Under the pieces are notes generated by a model, which was not told the origin of the DNA, did no database searches, and saw only the letters and a program-made list of their open reading frames with translations. The position numbers and the translations under genes were made by a program. Below, piece by piece: positions 27,664 through 37,003 of a DNA stretch of 64,000 nt; position 1 is the first letter of the stretch; each line of letters starts with the position of its first letter. This stretch comes from Myxococcota bacterium (GTDB lineage: Bacteria > Myxococcota_A > UBA9160 > UBA6930). The stretch covers positions 248,001 to 312,000 of the forward strand of contig JANQOX010000001.1 in NCBI GenBank assembly GCA_028285625.1. Direction: 5' to 3'.

Positions 27664-28794
27664 TTGCGTCTGGTCTACGCCATCGACCACCTCGCCCACG
27701 GCGGGGCCCAACGCCAGGTGGTCGAACTGGCGGCGTGCCTCGCGCGCGACCCGCAAACCAGGCCTCGGGTACTGGTCTATCACCCGCACGACTTCTTCGG
27801 CGATCGGCTTCGCGAAGCGGGCGTCGAGGTGGTGCAGGTGCGCAAGCGAGGCCGCTTCGACGCGGGTTTGCCCCTGCGCATTGCGGCTTGGATGCGTGAA
27901 GCCCGTCCCGACCTCGTCCATGCGTTCCTCGCGGCGCCGGCGCTCTGGTGCACCCTGGCCCGGTTGCGACTGCCTCGCGCCGAGCGGCCCGTCCTGGTTT
28001 CGGCCGAGCGCGCCGGCCGCCTGGGCGTGGGCCGTGCACAGGGCCTGGCCGAGCGCATCGCCTACCGCGGGGCCGACGCCGTCACCGTGAACGCGATGCC
28101 GATGGCCGAGGACATGCACGGGCTCGGCGTGCCTCGCGACCGCATCCACTACCTGCCCAACGGCATCGACCTCGAGGCCTGGGATCGGGGACGGCAGGCG
28201 CCCTGTCCGCTGCCGCTCGAGCCGGGTCGCGTACACCTGGCACTGGTGGGACGCCTGGAGCCCCAGAAGGACCACGCGACGCTGCTCGAAGCGCTGCACC
28301 GGCTGGGCCCCGAGACGACCCGCACGCTGCGGGTCTGGTTCGTGGGCGGGGTGACGGGGGAGCCCGCGCACAAGGCCATGCTCGAGCGCCGCGTGGCCGA
28401 ACTCGGACTCGCCGAGGTCGTCACGTTCTGCGAGCCGGTTCAGCAGGTCGGCGCGCTCATGGCGCACCTCGACCTGCTGGTGCTGCCGTCGATCTTCGAG
28501 GGGTTTCCCAACGTCCTGCTCGAAGCCATGGCCAGTGGCCTGCCGAGCGTCTCGGCCACGGTGGGCAACGTGGCCTCGATGATCGAGGACGGTCACAACG
28601 GACTTTGCGTTCCGCCTTCGAACCCCGAGGCCCTGGCCCAGGCCCTGCGTCGCGCGCTGGCGCTCGACCCGGAAGAGCGGCGCGCCATGGGTCGTGCCGC
28701 GCGGGCCACGGTGGAGCAGCGTTACCGCATCGAGACCGTGGCGGCGGACTACCTGGCGCTCTACCAGCGCCTGTGCGCCGCCGGCGGGCGCTAA
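27664..28794 (+). CDS. glycosyltransferase family 4 protein
   Basis: 376-residue GT-B fold sugar transferase. The N-terminal domain starts RLVYAIDHLAHGGAQRQVVELA, with the glycine-rich acceptor loop. The C-terminal donor domain has NGIDLEAWD, ALVGRLEPQKDH and the GT4 E-x7-E motif in FEGFPNVLLEAMASGLPSV. The TTG start at 27664 sits a few bases behind AAGGAGG. It is alone on the plus strand within mostly minus-strand sugar genes and overlaps the convergent oxidoreductase gene by 4 bp. Donor and acceptor cannot be read from sequence. Confidence 0.9.
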   Translation: MRLVYAIDHLAHGGAQRQVVELAACLARDPQTRPRVLVYHPHDFFGDRLREAGVEVVQVRKRGRFDAGLPLRIAAWMREARPDLVHAFLAAPALWCTLARLRLPRAERPVLVSAERAGRLGVGRAQGLAERIAYRGADAVTVNAMPMAEDMHGLGVPRDRIHYLPNGIDLEAWDRGRQAPCPLPLEPGRVHLALVGRLEPQKDHATLLEALHRLGPETTRTLRVWFVGGVTGEPAHKAMLERRVAELGLAEVVTFCEPVQQVGALMAHLDLLVLPSIFEGFPNVLLEAMASGLPSVSATVGNVASMIEDGHNGLCVPPSNPEALAQALRRALALDPEERRAMGRAARATVEQRYRIETVAADYLALYQRLCAAGGR

Positions 28795-29984
28795 CGGACG
28801 GCGCGAACCGCGGGGGCTTCGGGCAGGTGGTCGTAGCCGGGGTCGCCCTGGCGAAGCGGCAGGGACACGGTCTCGCCGGTGCGTGCCGACTGGTAGAGCG
28901 CGGCCGCGATCTCCACCGATCGACGCGCCTGCCGCGGCGGCACCGGCGCCGGGTGACCGTCACGGACGGCCACCAGGAACTCCTCGACCATGGGGCCATG
29001 CCACCAGGACGTCGGTGGCACGAACGGTCGGCGCAGCAGGCGGTCGGCGGTGCGGCGGACGCGCGATCGCAGGATCGGTGCCGACAGCCGGTGGGGCAGG
29101 TCGGCGAGGCGGCCGGCGCGAAGCGCCATGCGGTCTCCACGCGATGCGGCATGCAGCGTGAGCCGGCATTCCTGCGGCGCCGGCGGGCGTCCGCGTCGCG
29201 CGCCGTTCAGCCGGGCCGACGCGCGCTCGCCGAGTACCGTCACGTCGAAGTTCGACTCGTGGTCGCAGACGCTGCAGGCCAGGGTGACCAGCGCACCGCT
29301 CTTGAAGCGGATCCAGCCGGCCATGGAATCTTCGGCTTCGGTGGGCTTGGTGAAGGTGTCCATCCGGGCCGAGCACTCGGCCGCCTCGCCGAACATCGTC
29401 GTGAGCAGGTCGAGCTGATGGATCCCGATCACCATCAACGCCCCGCCGCCGTCGAGCGCCCAGGACTCGCGGGCGGCGCCGTCCTGGTAGTAGGCGGCAC
29501 CCCGGTTGGTGCGCACCACCATCGAGCCCATCAGCGGCCGGCCGAGATCTCCGCGGTCGACCAGGGCGCGGAGCGCCTGGAAGTGGCGATCGTTGCGCCA
29601 CTGGTAGACCACCGAAAGCAGGGCCTCGGGGTGCGCGTCCGCCGTCTCGATCAGCGCATCGCAGTCGGGCAGGTTGTGGGCCAGCGGCTTCTCGCACAGC
29701 ACGTGCTTGCCCGCCTCGAGGGCCATGCCTGCGAGACGCGCGTGAAGATTCGGCCGGGTGCAGACGCTCACCACGTCGATGTCGTCGCGCGCGAGCATCG
29801 CCGCCGTGTCGGTCGTCGCGATCTCGAAGCCGTGCTGGCGTCGAACCTGCTCGGCGCGCTCGCCGTCGAGGTCGGCCACTGCCACCAGCTTGGCGAGACC
29901 GGGGAGCCCCCGGCAGGCCAGCGCGTGCAGGCGGCTGATGTCGCCGGCGCCGATCACGCCGATTCCGTAGGGAGGCCCGCTCAT
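28791..29984 (-). CDS. Gfo/Idh/MocA family oxidoreductase
   Basis: 397-residue NAD(P)-dependent sugar oxidoreductase. The Rossmann motif is GVIGAGDISRLHALA, and the catalytic Lys motif is VLCEKPLAHN. The substrate domain includes DGGGALMVIGIHQLDLL with the conserved His. Members oxidise or reduce nucleotide-activated sugars or inositols. The ATG at 29984 overlaps the sulfotransferase stop by four bases, and a DegT aminotransferase precedes both. A 3-keto sugar made here could be aminated by that enzyme, which is an inference from adjacency. Confidence 0.88.
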   Translation of the reverse strand: MSGPPYGIGVIGAGDISRLHALACRGLPGLAKLVAVADLDGERAEQVRRQHGFEIATTDTAAMLARDDIDVVSVCTRPNLHARLAGMALEAGKHVLCEKPLAHNLPDCDALIETADAHPEALLSVVYQWRNDRHFQALRALVDRGDLGRPLMGSMVVRTNRGAAYYQDGAARESWALDGGGALMVIGIHQLDLLTTMFGEAAECSARMDTFTKPTEAEDSMAGWIRFKSGALVTLACSVCDHESNFDVTVLGERASARLNGARRGRPPAPQECRLTLHAASRGDRMALRAGRLADLPHRLSAPILRSRVRRTADRLLRRPFVPPTSWWHGPMVEEFLVAVRDGHPAPVPPRQARRSVEIAAALYQSARTGETVSLPLRQGDPGYDHLPEAPAVRAVR

Positions 29985-30901
29985 GCTTCTCCTGCTTCTG
30001 CCCGGATGGTGTGCTCCGAGGTGCGCAGGGCGCGTTCGGTCTCGGCCAGCGCGTCTTCGATCTCCCGGACGGCGCTCGGTTCGAGCCGCTCGCGGGCGCG
30101 GGTGTTGGCGTCGGTCACGTACCCGATGCGGCTGCCGCGCACGTTGCGGATGCCCTGGCCCTCCACGTTCGGGCTCTCGATGAGCCGACGCTGACCCTTC
30201 GCGGGGTCGAGGCCGATGCGCCGGCCGATCTCGCCCAGCGCGGCGTCGGGGTCGCCGACCAGCGCTTCGTACTCCACGGCGAGCGTCCGATCCGGGTGTG
30301 CGATGGCGCAGTCGAGCCAGCAGTCGTGGATGTCCTTCCAGAACCGGATCGTCTCGGAGAGCGGATCGGCACCGAAGGGCTTCCACTTGCGACGCAGGCC
30401 TTCCACGTTGGCCACCGGGTCCCGAAAGATGAGCAGCAGGACGCCATCGGGGAAGCAGTCGAGCAGGTAGCGCGCGCGCAGCAGGTTGATGTCCGGGCCC
30501 TTGTCCACCACCACGTTGGAGGTGCCCCAGCAGTAGCGGCGGTAGCAGTCGAGCAGGTCGGACCGGCCGGCCTCGCGGGTCCAGGCATCGGTCGGCGTCA
30601 TGAAGTCCTGGTAGGCGCGTACGCTCGCGAAGTCGTCGATCTCCGGCACGTATAGGTGGGAGGTGCGCGCGACCTGGAAGTTCGTCTCGTAGATGACCCC
30701 CGCCACGTCGAAGCGCTGGCCGAGGGACAGACCCAGCAGGCTGGTGCCGCTGCCCGATGCGCCGGCGACGAATACGGGCCGATAGGTTCGCTTGGCGTTC
30801 ACCAGGGCGCGCAGCGGGCTGCGCACCTTGGCATCGAAGGGCTCGCTCACGTGCCAGCGCCAGCGGCGCCTGGCGAGGTCCAGGAAGGTGCGCTCGGCCA
30901 A
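29981..30901 (-). CDS. sulfotransferase-like protein
   Basis: 306-residue protein with a phosphosulfate loop FVAGASGSGTSLLGLSLGQRF and the second motif LLLIFRDPVANVEGLRRK, both typical of PAPS sulfotransferases. Trp- and Tyr-rich stretches (DCYRRYCWGTS) may form the acceptor pocket. The start TTG at 30901 is 9 bp behind the aminotransferase stop; other starts fall inside the conserved part. Its end overlaps the oxidoreductase gene. It differs clearly from the sulfotransferase at 26606, so the two likely act on different positions. Confidence 0.8.
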   Translation of the reverse strand: MAERTFLDLARRRWRWHVSEPFDAKVRSPLRALVNAKRTYRPVFVAGASGSGTSLLGLSLGQRFDVAGVIYETNFQVARTSHLYVPEIDDFASVRAYQDFMTPTDAWTREAGRSDLLDCYRRYCWGTSNVVVDKGPDINLLRARYLLDCFPDGVLLLIFRDPVANVEGLRRKWKPFGADPLSETIRFWKDIHDCWLDCAIAHPDRTLAVEYEALVGDPDAALGEIGRRIGLDPAKGQRRLIESPNVEGQGIRNVRGSRIGYVTDANTRARERLEPSAVREIEDALAETERALRTSEHTIRAEAGEA

Positions 30902-30909
30902 GCCGGTGC

Positions 30910-32244
30910 TCAGGCGCCGGCCGGCGCCGCGGAGGCGATGGCGTCCTGCTCCTGGCCGGAGTCCGCGCCGGCGAGACCCTCGAAGGCCTTCACCAGGGCG
31001 CGTCCGCAGCCGCGCACGTAGGACTCGGGCATGGCGTAGAGGTGCACGGGGAAGCGCACCAGGCGGTCGGCGAGGCCTTCCGAGACCGGGAGCGACCCCG
31101 TGGCGAGGTTCTCCTCCCAGGGCCGCGTCGGGTCGTAGCAGCCGCCGCCGAGTTCGCGGCGGTCGAGGCTCGCAAACACCGGCAGGGTGTGGAGTAGGCG
31201 GCCGCGGAACTGGTCGAGGTCGAGGGGGGCGCCTTCGGCCTTCACGGCCTCGACGAACGCCTCGGTCCCTGCGCTGCCATGCTGTTCGCCGGTGTACTCG
31301 AACACGTAGGCGTAGTAGCCACCGCGCACGGCACCCGGGTGCTGGCCCACCGGCCGGATCGCCGGGCAGTCCGCAACTTCTTCGCAGAGCCACTTCCAGG
31401 TCCGCGCGGCGCGCAGGTTGCGCTTGGCCAGGCGTGAGAGCGAAGCGTGTGCCAGGTACATCGCCGCCGGGTGCGGGCGGTACTTCACGCCGAGGCTCAC
31501 GTCGCCGAAGTCGGCGAAGGTGTCGGCGCGCTGTCCGCGCTTGACCATCACGTTGTGGCCGAGCAGGCACATGCGGTCGTAGAGCACCGGGTCGTCGGTG
31601 ACGGCCACGCCGGCCTCGCCCCCTTCGACGACCTTCGAGCCCTGAAGGCTGAAGCAACCGACCTCGCCCCAGGCGCCGATCGGCGTGTCCTTGAAGCTGG
31701 CGCCGTGGGCGTGCGAGCAGTCTTCGATGATCGCGAGGCCGTGGCGGTCGGCGAGCTCGCGCAGCCGGTCCATCGGGCCCGGGTTTCCCCAGATGTGCAC
31801 GACACAGATGGCGCGGGTTCGTTCGGTGATTCGGCGTTCGACGTCGTCCACGTCGATCGTGAGCGTCTCGGCGTCCACCTCGCAGAATACGGGCACTGCG
31901 CCGCACTGAATCACCGGCGTGGCGCTGGCGTGCCAGGTGTAGGCGGGCACGATCACCTCGGTACCGGGGCCCACGCCCACTGCGAAGTAGGCGCTGTGCA
32001 GGCTCGCGGTGCCGCTGTTCATGGCGAGCGCGTGGCGCCGGCCGGTGAGCTGGCACATGCCCTGCTCGAAGCGGCCGACGATGCCGGTGCCGTCGTTGAT
32101 CGACGTCACGCCCCGCGCGGTGAGGGGGAGCATCCGCATCAGGTCGAGCGATCGCGACACGCCACGAGCGAGCTTGTAGAGCGTGAGGGGTCGCTGGCTC
32201 GGGACGCTCTTCGGGCCGCCGTGGAGGGCGAGCTTCTCGGTCAT
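30910..32244 (-). CDS. DegT/DnrJ/EryC1 (AHBA-synthase type) aminotransferase
   Basis: 444-residue PLP enzyme that aminates keto-sugars. Key features are MNSGTASLHSAYFAVG, IVPAYTWHASATPVIQCGA, the aspartate motif IIEDCSHAHGASF and the cofactor Lys in FSLQGSKVVEGGEAG. The sequence style (long N-terminus, GSK context) is close to AHBA-synthase-like members. The ATG start is at 32244. Downstream in the same direction are a sulfotransferase and an oxidoreductase, suggesting a three-gene operon for an amino or sulfated sugar. Confidence 0.9.
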   Translation of the reverse strand: MTEKLALHGGPKSVPSQRPLTLYKLARGVSRSLDLMRMLPLTARGVTSINDGTGIVGRFEQGMCQLTGRRHALAMNSGTASLHSAYFAVGVGPGTEVIVPAYTWHASATPVIQCGAVPVFCEVDAETLTIDVDDVERRITERTRAICVVHIWGNPGPMDRLRELADRHGLAIIEDCSHAHGASFKDTPIGAWGEVGCFSLQGSKVVEGGEAGVAVTDDPVLYDRMCLLGHNVMVKRGQRADTFADFGDVSLGVKYRPHPAAMYLAHASLSRLAKRNLRAARTWKWLCEEVADCPAIRPVGQHPGAVRGGYYAYVFEYTGEQHGSAGTEAFVEAVKAEGAPLDLDQFRGRLLHTLPVFASLDRRELGGGCYDPTRPWEENLATGSLPVSEGLADRLVRFPVHLYAMPESYVRGCGRALVKAFEGLAGADSGQEQDAIASAAPAGA

Positions 32245-32415
32245 CGGATCAGGGCCCTCTCGTAGATCGCGCTCCCGGCCGGGTTCCGGGAAGCCGGGCA
32301 GTATACCCGAGCCGTCCTGCGGGGCACCCTCGACACCGTGCGACGCCGGCTGCGCGCGATTCGCTCTCGTATCGGGCCGGCCGGGGGTTGGCTTGATGCC
32401 GCAGGAGCGCGCGCG

Positions 32416-33393
32416 CTAGGGCGCGTGCCGACCCGGGGGATCGGCGGGCACCCGGGTCTCGAGGACCAGCGCGTCGACGGGGCTGCCCTCTCCCGAGGTC
32501 ACGCAGCGTTCGAACCCGCCCGCGGTGCGGCGATACACGGCGCCATTCACGGTGGAGCCCGCGTCCTCGTTCGAGCCCGTCACCAGCAGGCCGCCCTGCA
32601 CCAGACTCGCGGCCAGGTTGCGCAGCGCCTGCCGGTGCTGGTCCGGCGAGAAGTAGTCGACGTTCAGTACGTTCATCGCGCGGATCAGGTCGAAGCGGTC
32701 CGAGGCGGGCTCGAGCAGGTCTCGGCGCTCGAACGTGAAGCGCGGCTCGCCGTCGCGAAGCGCCCGGCAACGGGGGTGCAGGAGCCAGACCGTGCGCCGG
32801 TCGGCTTCGCCCCGTTCGGCGCGCGCGAGCAGATCCGGCACGCGGGTGCGCAGCAGCCAGGCCCGGATCGCGTGGTTGAGCGGGTAGAGCAGGGGGCTCT
32901 CGCCCTTCTGCACGTTGAAGACGAAGGGAGGCCAGACCACCTGGAGGACGGTGCCGGTCCGGGGGTCTCGCGCCACCTGCAGCCGGGAGGACGCATGCGT
33001 CACGACCTCCACGTCCGGGGCGTAGTCCGAGGCCAGGAAGGACACCGAGAGGCCACAGCGGTCGGTCAGCAGCTCGAAGAAGTCGGCGGTGGTACGGCCG
33101 TCCGAAACGGCCATGTCGTGGACCCGCCAGGTCTTGCCGGCGGGCTCGCCTGCCAGCAGCTCGCAGAGCGTCGTATCGAAGGCCTCGAAGCGGCTGGCCT
33201 GGGTTCGCTTCAGGCTCGCGTTCCGGGAGGCGAAACGTACGAGGACCTTCTCGAGCAGCAGGTCGCGGTCCGGCGCGTCGCCGGTCGCCACGTCCTCGTA
33301 CAGGGAGACGGCGATGAACTTGCGGTCCGAACCCGGGCCCGCGAGGTCCTGGGCGCGCAGGTCGTCCGCGTCGCAGACCCCGAACTTCAACAT
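32416..33393 (-). CDS. SAM-dependent methyltransferase-like protein
   Basis: 325-residue soluble protein. Middle segments resemble a class I methyltransferase: WRVHDMAVSDGRTTADFFELL in the place of the SAM loop, VSFLASDYAPDV as strand 2, and FDLIRAMNVLNVDYFSPDQ followed by LRNLAASLVQGGLLVTGSNED, which resembles the CheR-like end of such folds. The classic GxGxG loop is replaced by SDGRT, so activity is uncertain. The ATG is at 33393, divergent from the flippase gene across 123 bp. A 171-bp gap with no recognisable gene separates it from the aminotransferase start. Confidence 0.55.
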   Translation of the reverse strand: MLKFGVCDADDLRAQDLAGPGSDRKFIAVSLYEDVATGDAPDRDLLLEKVLVRFASRNASLKRTQASRFEAFDTTLCELLAGEPAGKTWRVHDMAVSDGRTTADFFELLTDRCGLSVSFLASDYAPDVEVVTHASSRLQVARDPRTGTVLQVVWPPFVFNVQKGESPLLYPLNHAIRAWLLRTRVPDLLARAERGEADRRTVWLLHPRCRALRDGEPRFTFERRDLLEPASDRFDLIRAMNVLNVDYFSPDQHRQALRNLAASLVQGGLLVTGSNEDAGSTVNGAVYRRTAGGFERCVTSGEGSPVDALVLETRVPADPPGRHAP

Positions 33394-33516
33394 GGCGGCC
33401 AACGGTAGGAGATCGCTCGGAGGCGGCCAGTGCCGCTGCGAACGCCTTCGTCGCAGCCCCTGCGCAGGACTGGTATACACCGGCCGTGGGGGAGCGGTGC
33501 CCAGGATGAGGCTCGC

Positions 33517-34836
33517 GTGAGCTTCGTACGCAACGCCGCCGGCGTCCTCGCCACCCGGGTGGGCAACATCGCGGTGGGCGTCGCCGCCAGCGTGGTGCTC
33601 GCCCGCTGGCTCAGCGTCGAGGACCGCGGGCTCTACGCCGTGGCCACGACCTTTGCCGGCGTCGCGCTGCTGCTGGGCCTGATGGGCTGGCACGACGCGG
33701 CGATCTACCGCGTGCGGCGTGCTCGCGCGGAGGTCTCGCGGGTGGCCGGTGCCGCCCTGATTGCCGCTTTCACGATCTCGGCCGTGGGCATCGCCATCTG
33801 CTTCGTCGCCGAGCCCTTCATCACCGAGCGGTTCCTCGACGACGCGCCATCGACCGTGTTCCTGCTGGCGGTGGGCCTGTTTCCGGTGCAGCTCCTCGGC
33901 GCCTACTTCGCGGCCATCGCCCGCGCGATCGATCGCTTCGACCTCTTCAACTACTACCGGATCGGCACCGAGCTGCTGGTGCTGGCGGGCCTGGTGGGCA
34001 CCCTGGTGGTCGCCGGCGGCGGGCTGCTCGCCGCGTTGGCGACGGCCGTGGCGGCCCGGGGCGCGGCGACCCTGGTGTTCGTGGCCATCATCCTGAGCAA
34101 GACGGGGCTCACCCTGCGTGCGGGACGCGCCGAGCTGGGGGCACACCTGCGTTTCGGCATGAAGAGCTACGCCCAGGGCATCGTCGGCGAGCTCCACGAG
34201 CGGGTCGACGTGTTCGCCATCGCCTTCGTCACGGGCGATCCGACCCTGGTCGCCTTCTACACCATCGCGGCCGTCGTCGTCGGCCGACTCAAGACCGTGC
34301 CCGAGGCCGTCGGCAGCGCGCTCTACCCCGAGCTGGCCGGGCTTCCGCCCAAGGAGGCGGCCAGTTTCGTCGCGCGGGTCTCCCGGCAGTCGTTCGCGGT
34401 GGTGGTCGCGATGGTGGTCGGTCTGCAGTTGGTCGCGGGCTGGCTCATCCCGCTGCTCTACGGCGAGGCCTATGCCGTGGCCGTCGAGCCCATGCGCATC
34501 CTGCTGTTCGGGATGGCCGTCCACACCATCTACCGGGTCGTGGCGCGCTGGTTCACGGCGGTGGATCGTCAGCGTGCGAACATCATCACCCAGGCCATCT
34601 CCGCGCCGCTCAACCTGGTGCTCGATCTCTGGTGGATCCCGATCCTCGGCGTCGCCGGCGCAGCCTGGGCGAGCACGGTCTCCTATTTCGTGGAGGCCGC
34701 CCTGATCCTGGTGATCTTCCGGCAGACCACCGGCATCAAGATCAACGCGCTCATCATTCCGCGTCGCGAAGACCTCGAGGCCTGGGGCCGGCGGCTGCGA
34801 ACGGTGGGCGAACGTCTCCGCGCCCGGTTCCGGTAG
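33517..34836 (+). CDS. oligosaccharide flippase (Wzx/MATE-like)
   Basis: 439-residue membrane protein with about 12-14 hydrophobic helices. The N-terminus FVRNAAGVLATRVGNIAVGVAA and the later ASVVLARWLSVEDRGLYAV follow the polysaccharide biosynthesis/MviN-like pattern of Wzx flippases, which move undecaprenyl-linked repeat units outward. The GTG at 33517 is chosen to begin MSFVRNAAG; the ATG-rich stretch before it has no conserved sequence. It is the only plus-strand gene in a long leftward cluster. No Wzy polymerase was recognised nearby. Confidence 0.87.
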   Translation: MSFVRNAAGVLATRVGNIAVGVAASVVLARWLSVEDRGLYAVATTFAGVALLLGLMGWHDAAIYRVRRARAEVSRVAGAALIAAFTISAVGIAICFVAEPFITERFLDDAPSTVFLLAVGLFPVQLLGAYFAAIARAIDRFDLFNYYRIGTELLVLAGLVGTLVVAGGGLLAALATAVAARGAATLVFVAIILSKTGLTLRAGRAELGAHLRFGMKSYAQGIVGELHERVDVFAIAFVTGDPTLVAFYTIAAVVVGRLKTVPEAVGSALYPELAGLPPKEAASFVARVSRQSFAVVVAMVVGLQLVAGWLIPLLYGEAYAVAVEPMRILLFGMAVHTIYRVVARWFTAVDRQRANIITQAISAPLNLVLDLWWIPILGVAGAAWASTVSYFVEAALILVIFRQTTGIKINALIIPRREDLEAWGRRLRTVGERLRARFR

Positions 34837-34846
34837 CTGCGCCGGG

Positions 34847-37003
34847 CTAGCGCGGCGACGCGGTCTCGCCTCGCCCCGTCGCGGACCGGACCCGGTTGCG
34901 CAGGCCGGCGACGGCCTCTCGCACCCAGGCGATCTCGCGGAGCCACTCGCGTACCTGCTCGCGCACGAAGTAGCCGAGCCGGCCGCGCAGGCCGTCGGAG
35001 TAGATGCGCAGGCAGACCAGGTCACTGGTCTCGGCAGACCAGCGCTTCTTCCAGTCCGAGGTGCCGCCGAAGTGGTATCGGCGGATCTCGCCTCGCTCGA
35101 TCTCCTCCTGCCAGATCAGGAACCGCAGTACGTTGCTCGGGGACAGCTTTGCGTAGTCGGGGTGGTAGGAGCACTTGAGCAGGTCGATGCGGTCGTCGCT
35201 GCGCACGAGGTACTCGTAGGCGATCAGCTTGCCGTCGTGGCGCAGGGTCGAGATGCCCAGGCGGCCCGCTTCGAGCTCCGCACGCGCGAGTTCGGTGTAG
35301 AACTGCAGGGCCTCCGGGGTGTGGAGCACCGTCCAGCCCGAGGTGGCCTTCCAGCCCAGCGCCTCGAGCTCGAAACACTCGGTCACCAGTGCATCCACGC
35401 GGTCGCGATCGGTGGTGCGCTCGACCAGGAGTTCGCCGTCTCGCTCGAGCCGGCGGATGGCCTGCTCGGTGTTCTTGCGCAGCCTGTTGGGAAGGCCGGC
35501 ACGGACCTCCTCCCAGGCGCGATCGAGCCGGGCGTAGGCGTCGCCGCCCATGGGCACGACGACCACGGGCAGCCCGCGCTCGCGCGCAGCGTCGAGCAGC
35601 CGGCGCGGCCCCCCCGAGATCACGTCGGCCCGGTGGAGTTCGAGACAGTCGGCGCCTTCGAACAGGTGCTGCAGCGCGTGCCCCCCGAGACCGGGCAGGG
35701 TCTCGTCGAGCGTCGCCGCCAGCTGGGGCGTGAAGCGCACGTCCCAGACGTCCGTCCAGGTGCGAAGCCAGCCCCCGCTGCGCACCAACGGCAGCAGGCC
35801 CCGCAGGCGGTCGCCCTCGAACAGCCCGTGCACGTGCAGGGCGCGGTCGTTCCGAGAACCGATCGCCTTCCAGAGCGCGCCCACGAAGATGGCGTCGTTC
35901 GTCGGGGGTGCACCCGGCCGGTGGGCGAGGGCATTCCACGGAGACGCCAGGGCGGCCACGCCCGGAACGCCGCGTTCGACCTGCCACGACGTCGGCGGGT
36001 GGGTCCCCGGCGCGCCCTCCGGCCAGGAGTCCGGCCCGGGGGTCGACGCGGTGTTGGCGAGCCGGGTCACCAGCCCGCGCGCGGCGGACACCAGCTGGCG
36101 GGTCGGCGGGTCCCAGCGCATGCCGATCGACGTCGCGGGCAGCGGGGTCGCACCGAAGCCCTCCTTGAAGCGCGCCAGGCCTTCACCGTCGGTGTACCCG
36201 AGGTTGCAGCTCGTGCAGCCGAGGCCGCGGACGGCATCGATCAGCTCGTTCATCAGGTAGTGCGCGACGCCGAGCTGCATGCCTCGGGGGTCGGTGCCGC
36301 CGGACAGATAGAAGGCGGCGTCTTCCAGGATCACCACGAGGTTCGACGACAGCACGGTGCCGTCGAGGCCGGCCTGCAACAAGAACGCGCGGCCCGTGGC
36401 CAGGAATCGGCCGAGCCCGCGCAGGGGGTCCTGCACGTCGACCGTCTCTCCTCGCTGGGCGCGTCGGGAGAGCGACGCGCTGCAGAGACGCACGTGGTCG
36501 AGCGCCGCCTTGCGCGGGTCCTGGTCGATGCGGGTGACGCCGCTCTTCTGGGCCTTGCGCACCAGCCGCCGGTGGTGGCGGGACAGGTCGTCTTCGCCGG
36601 CCGGGCCCGACAGGTCGAGGACGTAGACGGGTCGGCTTTGCCGCCAGGTCTCGCCTGCGACGTGTTCCGGGCCCGCCTCGCCGAACCACTCGATGGCGAC
36701 GTTCGCCACGCCGCGATCTCGAGCGAAGTCCTGGATCCGCTCGAGTTCGGGTGCGCCCCCTACCAGGTGTGGGGTCGCCAGCAGGTGGAGGTTCCGGAGG
36801 AAGCGCCCACGACGCAGGATCGCTGCGGCCACGCCCTCGCCCTGCATGTCTTCGCCACGGGTGAACAACCACGCCTCCGGCCGGCGGATCAGGCTCTTGG
36901 CGAGCGCCGGCGCGTTCTCGAGCCGCAGGTGGGGGGCGCCCAGGCGTCGCGCGTGCGCCATGGCCTCGGCCAGGGAGGCCGCGCGCCGTCCGGTGATCAG
37001 CAT
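34847..37003 (-). CDS. tandem FemAB/BioF2-type GNAT protein
   Basis: 718-residue protein made of two acyltransferase-like halves joined by a linker near residues 305-340. The first (about 100-300) has HRRLVRKAQKSG and YLMNELIDAVRGLGCTSCNLG. The second (about 345-680) has GLPNRLRKNTEQAIRRLER and SNVLRFLIWQEEIERGEIRRY with YHFGGTSDWKKRW. These paired positions match FemAB/CelD (BioF2) domains, some of which work in polysaccharide loci. The ATG at 37003 overlaps the glycosyltransferase stop. It may transfer an acyl or aminoacyl group to the polymer. Confidence 0.78.
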   Translation of the reverse strand: MLITGRRAASLAEAMAHARRLGAPHLRLENAPALAKSLIRRPEAWLFTRGEDMQGEGVAAAILRRGRFLRNLHLLATPHLVGGAPELERIQDFARDRGVANVAIEWFGEAGPEHVAGETWRQSRPVYVLDLSGPAGEDDLSRHHRRLVRKAQKSGVTRIDQDPRKAALDHVRLCSASLSRRAQRGETVDVQDPLRGLGRFLATGRAFLLQAGLDGTVLSSNLVVILEDAAFYLSGGTDPRGMQLGVAHYLMNELIDAVRGLGCTSCNLGYTDGEGLARFKEGFGATPLPATSIGMRWDPPTRQLVSAARGLVTRLANTASTPGPDSWPEGAPGTHPPTSWQVERGVPGVAALASPWNALAHRPGAPPTNDAIFVGALWKAIGSRNDRALHVHGLFEGDRLRGLLPLVRSGGWLRTWTDVWDVRFTPQLAATLDETLPGLGGHALQHLFEGADCLELHRADVISGGPRRLLDAARERGLPVVVVPMGGDAYARLDRAWEEVRAGLPNRLRKNTEQAIRRLERDGELLVERTTDRDRVDALVTECFELEALGWKATSGWTVLHTPEALQFYTELARAELEAGRLGISTLRHDGKLIAYEYLVRSDDRIDLLKCSYHPDYAKLSPSNVLRFLIWQEEIERGEIRRYHFGGTSDWKKRWSAETSDLVCLRIYSDGLRGRLGYFVREQVREWLREIAWVREAVAGLRNRVRSATGRGETASPR

